This document shows, piece after piece, positions 58,425 through 64,000 of a stretch of DNA of 64,000 nt. Source of the DNA: Dactylis glomerata (Eukaryota; Streptophyta; Magnoliopsida; Poales; Poaceae); NCBI GenBank assembly GCA_007115705.1, contig QXEO01000550.1, positions 1,672,111 to 1,736,110 on the forward strand, given 5' to 3'. The notes under the pieces were generated by a model. The model worked only from the letters and a program-made list of their open reading frames with translations, was not told the origin of the DNA and did no database searches. The position numbers and the translations under genes are program-made. The number at the start of each line of letters is the position of its first letter. Position 1 is the first letter of the stretch.

Positions 58425-58917
58425 CCTTTAGTGTTTTATACCATTCCGCAGCTCTGCCCTTTAGTGATAAAGAAATTAGCTTCCTCTTAACTTGGTTCAT
58501 CGAAATACCTGCACACTTGAACAACTCACATAATTCATGTATAAAAAGCAAATGATCACCAGGATGGACAGTTCCATCTCCTAAATAGCCGTTATTCATA
58601 GCACGCTCAACAATTTTCATAGGTATTTTAAAAGGATGAGGAGCACAAGCATCATAAGAATTATCACATATGGGAGATAAAATATCATCAGAGCAAATTT
58701 TCTCCACTAAAGCTGGGGAACTAAAAATATCATGCTTAACAAAACCAGCTTCCCCAAGCTTAGACTTTTCTATAGCATTAGCAATAACGGTGTTCAAAGC
58801 ATTCATACTAACAACACTATTAGCATGCAAATTAAGCTCCAAAGGTTTTTCAATTTTCTCTTGAAACACTTCATATCCTAACATAGGAAAAATACTATAG
58901 AACTCTTTGTTTTCCAT
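58425..58917 (-). pseudogene. gag: Element F gag, N-terminal part
   Basis: Starts at ATG 58917 (MENKEFYSIF). It has the conserved block before the gag core: HPGDHLLFIHELCELFKCAGIS and SLKGRAAEWYKTLKDG, as in Athila-type gag. The frame is open for 164 codons until C4 interrupts it. It resumes at 42884 in the same frame. Confidence 0.75.
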
Positions 58918-59078
58918 TAAGCCTAACTAGTGAAAATAAAAACAAGAAACAAAAAGATATAATTGCAGAATGTAAAGGAAATAACTTTGAGCACTCACCA
59001 GCAACTAAAAGACTTAGTAGCCAAAGGATGTGAGTACCTTTTACCTTACCTCCTCGGCAACGGCGCCAGAAAAGAGCT
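58918..59078 (-). mobile_element. Element F short leader with tRNA-Asp primer site
   Basis: On the minus strand TGGCGCCGTTGCCGAGGAGG (59049-59068) lies ten bases from the 5' LTR. It matches the 3' end of plant tRNA-Asp, the primer used by Athila-type elements. Confidence 0.75.
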
Positions 59079-60501
59079 TGATGTCTACGCATGTGTCTCT
59101 TCTTGTAGACAGTGTTGGGCCTCCAAGTGCAGAGGTTTGTAGAGCAGCAGCAAGTTTCCCTTAAGTGGATCACCCAAGGTTTATCGAACTCAGGGAGGAG
59201 GAGGTCAAAGCTATCCCTCTCAAGCAACCCTGCAATTACGATATAGAAAGTCTCTTGTGTCCCCAACACACCCAATACACTTATCAGATGTATAGGTGCA
59301 CTAGTTCGGCGAAGAGACAGTGAAATACAAGTAGTAGTGATGATTATAAGTAGTAAGTGTAATCTGAAATAAGTATCGCTGCGAGCAAACATGTAACAAA
59401 ACTAAAAGGAAACGGTGTGCAAAGCTTGGAAACAAGGCCTCGGGATCATACTTTCACTAGTGGACACACTCTCAACAAATATAACATAATTGAACCAATA
59501 GATACTATCATCAATATGCCACTCTAAACAATTCTCCAATGGAAAACGAACACTAATCATGCGTAGGGCTACGAAGCACTCCTCAAAGTCCGTATTTCCC
59601 CAAACTAGATTGTCCCACACTATCACCATGAACGCACTAGATGGTTCCAACAAACACCAACAATTCATAGAGACATTAACCAAAAAGACACACATGATGC
59701 GCACACTAGTCACCTTCACACCATGATACAAGGTATCTCTGGAGATTACAATAATAAAGCACGGGAGTAGCATAATATATGAATAATAGCATCTACCAAT
59801 TCAACTAGATACAAAGCTCACGATCACATAAAGGGAGAGAGAGGTTAACCACATAGCTACCGGTAGAGCCCTCAGTCCCGGGGAGAACTACTCCCTCCTC
59901 ATCATCGGAGGCAGCAACGGCGATGGAGATGGCGGTGAGGTCAATGGAGACGGCGGAGACGACGATGGAGACCGATGGAGATGGCTCCGGGGGCACTTCC
60001 CTGTCTCGGCAGGGTGCCGGAACAGAGACTTCTATTCCCCAAAATTCGTCAGGTGGTGGCGGCGGAGCTGCAGGACTTCGTCTCGAAAAATACTGATCGA
60101 TTTAGGGTTTTTCGTCGGGAGGATTCTTATAGGCGAAGGGGCATCGTCAAGAGTGGACCTGGGGGGCCTCACCATAGGTGGGCGTGGCCAAGGCCTGGGC
60201 CGCGCCCCCTGATGGTGAGGGTGCCCTCTGGCCCCTCTCCGGCTCCCGTTTGGTCCTCGTCCTTCATCCAGGCAAAATAGGAGTTTCGGTCTTCATTTTG
60301 TCCAATTCCGAGAATATTTCCTGTGTAACTTTTCTGAAATACAAAATAGCAGAAAATAGGGAACTCGCACTATGGCATCTTGTTAGTAGGTTAGTTCCGA
60401 AAATCGCATAAAAATACCATGAAGTGTAAACAAAACACGAAGCAAATGGTCTAAAGCAAGCATGGAGCATCAGAAATTATAGATACGTTTGAGACGTATC
60501 A
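59079..60501 (-). repeat. 5' LTR of element F (1423 bp)
   Basis: Plus-strand ends TGATGTCTACGC and GAGACGTATCA. It matches 36850-38273 throughout, with many substitutions and small indels, including loss of GATCACATCAT near 59833. The pair is therefore older than the C3 and C4 LTR pairs. Confidence 0.75.
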
Positions 60502-60558
60502 CACCCTCTTCATGGCGGTGATGATGGTGTTGACGTCGAAGAGGGTGGAGAAGCGTCC
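60502..60558. other. 57-bp unassigned segment between F and A2
   Basis: Begins CACCCTCTTCATGGCGGTG. It is probably the continuation of the sequence that ends at 36849 (AATCCC), that is, the older host repeat into which F inserted. On the minus strand it is open (FSTLFDVNTIITAMKRV), but too short to assign. Confidence 0.35.
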
Positions 60559-60689
60559 TGATAAGGGGTTGCCCGATCTTCTCAGTGAGCCGATGTAGAT
60601 GGATGATAACTTGGTAGATAATCTGTGAGACGCACACGAACTCTCCGGCTGTTCCCCCGTTGCCAATGCAACAGATCTTCAACCCTATG

Positions 60690-61572
60690 TGATGAGGACA
60701 TCCCTACTATTGTTCCATCTCCACTTCGTAATGATGACAAGCAAGTTGCTGCAAAGAAGAAGTCCAATGATGAAATCAGAATTGGACCTATCACAAGAGC
60801 TCGTGCAAAGTTAATAGAACAACAGGTGAATTTGCTCCTAATAGAATCTGATTATTTTGTTAATGAGAATTGTTTACTGCCTAAGTCTTTGTTTGTTTGC
60901 ATACTCAGGTTCATGGGAGAAGAAGACATAGCACGAGGGAGCGAGGAGCTGGAGCAAGACGTGATGATCATGCACATGGACGCGAGGGAGGAGAGGGAGG
61001 CCGGCGACCAGCATGAGGAGGAGGAGGACATCACGCAGGAGGCTGCATATGGCGCACCACCAAGTGTATGTGCGCCATACACATAAGGCCTGCGCGCCTA
61101 GTTGGCTGCACCCAACCTTTGGGTCAGTTTGTATCACGTCCGGTTGAGTCGAACCAAGTTAGAGGACCAGGTCAGGTCGGCTGCCTTTGGGCCAGCCGCA
61201 CCCCCCATATAATAAGTGCCTATGCGCCATAGGAGAGGTTAGACCACATTTTAGATAAACCCTAGTTCTTGAGACTGCTGCAAGCATTCATCTGGAATTC
61301 TTGTCTCCAATTCGTTTCGATCTGGAGATTATATACTGCAAGTTAAGTGTGATCTGCTGTTCCATTGGGAATTAGTAAATTGCAATTATACCGTTTCGTG
61401 GTCGACGGCTGCGTTGCGCAAGTGTGTGAAGTCGTGAATATCCGAAGGGTAGAGAGCTGTTGCATTGGCATCAGGGATCTAGCGAGGAGAGATCATCGGC
61501 GACACCAAGTTATCTATCACCATCATCACCATTACCGCAAGCTTACTGAGAAGATCGGGCCACCCCATATCA
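60690..61572 (+). repeat. Solo LTR G (883 bp) of a CRM-like family, inside the A2 LTR
   Basis: Target duplication CTATG at 60685-60689 and 61573-61577. Ends are TGATGAGGACATCCC and CACCCCATATCA. The first ~397 bp are an open tail frame with PITRARAKLIEQQ, CLLPKSLF and an acidic end, stopping at 61086. The rest is non-coding LTR. Its final part (AGAAGATCGGGCCACCCC) resembles the E LTR read on the opposite strand, so G and E are related. Confidence 0.85.
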
Positions 61573-62052
61573 CTATGGATATTCGAGACACCACACACCT
61601 GCGCACGTAGCCGCCGACCACGAAGCGGTTCTGCAATCTCCTAATTCCCAATGGAACAGCAGATCACACTTGAATTCTCAGTAGCAAAACTCCAGATCGA
61701 AACAAACTTGGAGTGGGGTAGATATTCCGAGCGAAACACAGAGGAATATATGATTTCAGAGGAAAGCTTACAAGCAATTTCGTTCTGATGTTTTGGGGTA
61801 ATCTAAACGTAGTCTGAACGACACAAGGGGGCGCCCCAGGGGTACTTAAAGGGGTTGGGGCGTCCTGGGCAAAGACCTGGCCCAAAACCAACCTGTTTTG
61901 GGCCCAAACGGACTCGGTTCGACTCAAACTGGTACATACCGACCCATACATGGGTTCGGCCTATTTTGGCACGCAGGCCATGAGTGTGGCGCGCCTTAGA
62001 CTCGTAGACATCGCGTCGAAGGCTGCCCTAGCGCGCCATCTTGTTCTCTCTC

Positions 62053-64000
62053 TCATGTAGACTTGATGTTTGGGTGATCTCCGAGTGCGCCTGCCTCCCT
62101 CTCCTCCCTCACGCACTTGATCTTCAAGTCTTGCTCATCTCGCTGCGACGCGTCTCCTCCTCGTGCAATGCTTGTGTTATCAACAAACCTAATCATACAT
62201 AGATGCATAGACTTAGGTAGTATAAAGCTCTCATTAAATAAAACATCAGGTTCAATTAAGAGTGAGTTCAACTGTTGTTCCAATATCTTTGCACGTGCTC
62301 TTGTAATTGGTCCAATCCTAATCTCGTTGGACTTCTTCGCAGCAACATCTTCATCATCAATAGGAGCAGGAGATAATGGTGGTGTAATAGGGATGTCCTC
62401 ATCATCCTCCCCCCCTTCAAAAGGCGTCGACCTCGACGCTGCAATGTCTTCATCCTCATATGGTGTCAAATCAGCAACGTTGAAGCTATTGCTCACGCCA
62501 TACTCAGCTATAGGAAGATCTATCTTGTAGGCATTATCATTAATCTTGGCAAGAACCTTGTAAGGACCAGCACCACGGGGCAGCAACTTGGACTTACGGA
62601 GCTGTGGAAATCTGTCCTTGCGAAAGTGTACCCAAACCATATCACCATGTTGGAACAAGACCTCCTTTCGCTTCTTGTTTGCACGATCTGCAGTATACTT
62701 GCCTTTCTTCTCAATAGCCTCTTTAGTCTTCACATGAATCTTCCTCACAAAATCTGCCCTCTTTGATGCCTCCATATTGACGCGCTCTTGGATAGGAAGA
62801 GGCAACAAATCAAGAGGCGTAATGGGTTTGAAACCATAGACCACCTCGAAAGGACATAGCTGCGTGGTAGAGTGAACCGCCCTGTTATATGCAAACTCCA
62901 CATGCGGCAAACAATCTTCCCACTCATGCAGGTTCTTCTTGATCATGCATCGCAGCACTGTTGAAAGTGTGCGATTTACCACCTCCGTTTCACCATCAGT
63001 TTGGGGATGACATGTAGTGCTGAATAATAACTTTGTGCCCAGCTTTCCCCAAAGTGTCTTCCAGAAGTAGCTCATAAACTTCACATCACAATCAGAGACA
63101 ATTGTCTTGGGAACTCCATGCAAGCGTACAATGTCCCTAAAAAACAGGTTAGCAATATGCGACGCATCGTCGCTTTTGTGGCAGGCAATAAAATGAGCCA
63201 TCTTAGAAAATCTGTCCACTACCACAAATATAGAATCATGGCCTCTTTTAGTCCTAGGCAAACCTAATACAAAATCCATGGTAATGTCCTCCCATGGTGT
63301 AGTAGGTGCAGGTAATGGAGTATACAAACCGTGAGGCTTCAGCTTGGACTTCGACTTGTTGCACGTAATGCAACGCTTGACAAACCTGTCCACATCACGC
63401 CTCATCCTAGGCCAATAAAAGTGATCAGCGAGCATGAGTAGCGTCTTCTCACGCCCAAAGTGACCCATCAAACCACCGGCATGTGATTCCTGCAACAATA
63501 GCAAACGCACAGACGATTCTGGAACACATAGTTTGTTAGCACGAAACAAAAACCCATCATGGATGTGATATTTATCCCATGCTTTCCCACCAGTACACAT
63601 GCTATATGTCACTGAAAAATCATGATCAGTAGCATATAAATCACACAAACTCTCTAAACCAGGAACCTTAATGTCTAATTGTGTCAACAACATGTTCTTC
63701 CTAGAGAGAGCATCAGCAACCACATTGTCTTTACCCTTTTTATTTTTAATTATGTATGGAAAAGACTCAATGAACTCAACCCACTTAGGAAGACGCCTAT
63801 GCAAATTAGATTGAGCTTTCAGATATTTCAAAGCTTCATGATCAGAATGTATGATAAATTCTTTTGGCCACAAATAATGTTGCCAAACCTCAAGAACTCT
63901 AACAAGTGCATACAATTCTTTATCATAAACTGGATAGTTCAACCTTGCACCACAAAGTTTTTCAGAAAAATAGGCAATAGGCCTACCCTCTTGCATCAAC
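62053..64000 (-). CDS. pol: A2 pol, C-terminal part: RNase H, integrase and LTR-encoded tail
   Basis: An open frame entering from the right edge at MQEGRPIAYFSEKL (RNase H), through DKELYALV, IHSDHEAL and ADALSRK. It then passes the integrase HHCC finger (CITC), FVVVDRFS, IVSDCD and TDGETEVVNR, and reaches GAGPYKV. It crosses the polypurine tract (FEGGEDDEDIP) into the LTR for PITRARAK and ILPKSM, ending at 62053. There is no stop or frameshift in about 650 codons, in contrast to element A, from which it differs at scattered residues. The N-terminal half and 5' LTR are outside the window, so whether the element is intact is unknown. Confidence 0.85.
   Translation of the reverse strand, partial: LMQEGRPIAYFSEKLCGARLNYPVYDKELYALVRVLEVWQHYLWPKEFIIHSDHEALKYLKAQSNLHRRLPKWVEFIESFPYIIKNKKGKDNVVADALSRKNMLLTQLDIKVPGLESLCDLYATDHDFSVTYSMCTGGKAWDKYHIHDGFLFRANKLCVPESSVRLLLLQESHAGGLMGHFGREKTLLMLADHFYWPRMRRDVDRFVKRCITCNKSKSKLKPHGLYTPLPAPTTPWEDITMDFVLGLPRTKRGHDSIFVVVDRFSKMAHFIACHKSDDASHIANLFFRDIVRLHGVPKTIVSDCDVKFMSYFWKTLWGKLGTKLLFSTTCHPQTDGETEVVNRTLSTVLRCMIKKNLHEWEDCLPHVEFAYNRAVHSTTQLCPFEVVYGFKPITPLDLLPLPIQERVNMEASKRADFVRKIHVKTKEAIEKKGKYTADRANKKRKEVLFQHGDMVWVHFRKDRFPQLRKSKLLPRGAGPYKVLAKINDNAYKIDLPIAEYGVSNSFNVADLTPYEDEDIAASRSTPFEGGEDDEDIPITPPLSPAPIDDEDVAAKKSNEIRIGPITRARAKILEQQLNSLLIEPDVLFNESFILPKSMHLCMIRFVDNTSIARGGDASQRDEQDLKIKCVREEREAGALGDHPNIKST

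Larger units (their letters stand above)
36850..60501 (-). mobile_element. Athila-type non-autonomous element F, split by C3 and C4
   Basis: LTRs are at 36850-38273 and 59079-60501. The primer site matches tRNA-Asp (TGGCGCCGTTGCCG, minus strand, within 59051-59068). It encodes gag and a further degenerate ORF but no reverse transcriptase or integrase. The LTR and protein sequences resemble the abundant Triticeae Fatima-type family as I remember it. Flanking 5-mers (ATCCC left, CACCC right) match at only three of five positions, so the two ends are not proven to be one insertion. Confidence 0.7.
60559..64000 (-). mobile_element. A2: second family A element, 3' part, runs off the window
   Basis: Its 3' LTR (60559-60689 plus 61578-62404; net 958 bp as in element A) is split by solo LTR G. 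The polypurine tract at 62405-62418 has seven C's, keeping pol and its tail in frame. The left flank is CGTCC (60554-60558); its partner is off-window. Confidence 0.85.

Overview
The window reads as repeat-dense chromosomal DNA of a grass, most likely a Triticeae cereal (wheat, barley or Aegilops group). I found no intact host gene. Almost every base belongs to nested Ty3/gypsy LTR retrotransposons. The autonomous ones (called families A and C here) carry polyproteins that I recognise, from memory of the family, as the CRM lineage of centromeric retrotransposons (Cereba/CRW type). Supporting signs are the initiator-Met tRNA primer sites, LTRs whose sense strand begins TGATGAGGACATCC, and a pol frame that runs through the polypurine tract (PPT) into the 3' LTR to encode a PITRARAK...LPKS tail. 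A centromeric or pericentromeric origin is therefore the leading inference.

Layout. 1-25799: a head-to-tail, minus-strand array of a non-autonomous family B (four LTRs at 415, 6269/18109, 23781 and 25046). Its ORF of up to 1059 codons has no reverse transcriptase or integrase. The array sits in the gag of a plus-strand C element (C1). LTR2 of the array is split by a complete minus-strand A element (6451-18103, target duplication AAGAG). That element's gag is itself split by a young plus-strand gag-protease-only element, D (11167-15154). A 1.75-kb island (18649-20400) inside the array holds leucine-rich-repeat-like remnants. 25800-29649: C1 gag-protease, split by a deletion derivative E (26746-28612). 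29650-35814: C2, fused directly to C1; its gag is decayed but its pol frame is open. 35815-36849: unassigned sequence holding a D-like solo LTR (36264-36822). 36850-60501: a minus-strand Athila-type element F (tRNA-Asp primer site) whose gag is split by two full-length C elements, C3 (42890-50625) and C4 (50636-58419). 60559-64000: the start of a second A element (A2) whose LTR contains a solo LTR, G (60690-61572).

How it works together. A and C encode the full machinery: gag, protease, reverse transcriptase, RNase H and integrase. B, D, E and F lack part or all of it and would need it supplied in trans. The nesting gives a relative order: A after B, D after A, the B array and E after C1, C3 and C4 after F, G after A2. 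D is the youngest by LTR comparison (4 differences in 624 bp by my hand count). Several of the nonsense codons are CGA to TGA, as expected in methylated heterochromatin. All coordinates and identities were read by eye; family names are inferences to be tested against a Triticeae repeat library.
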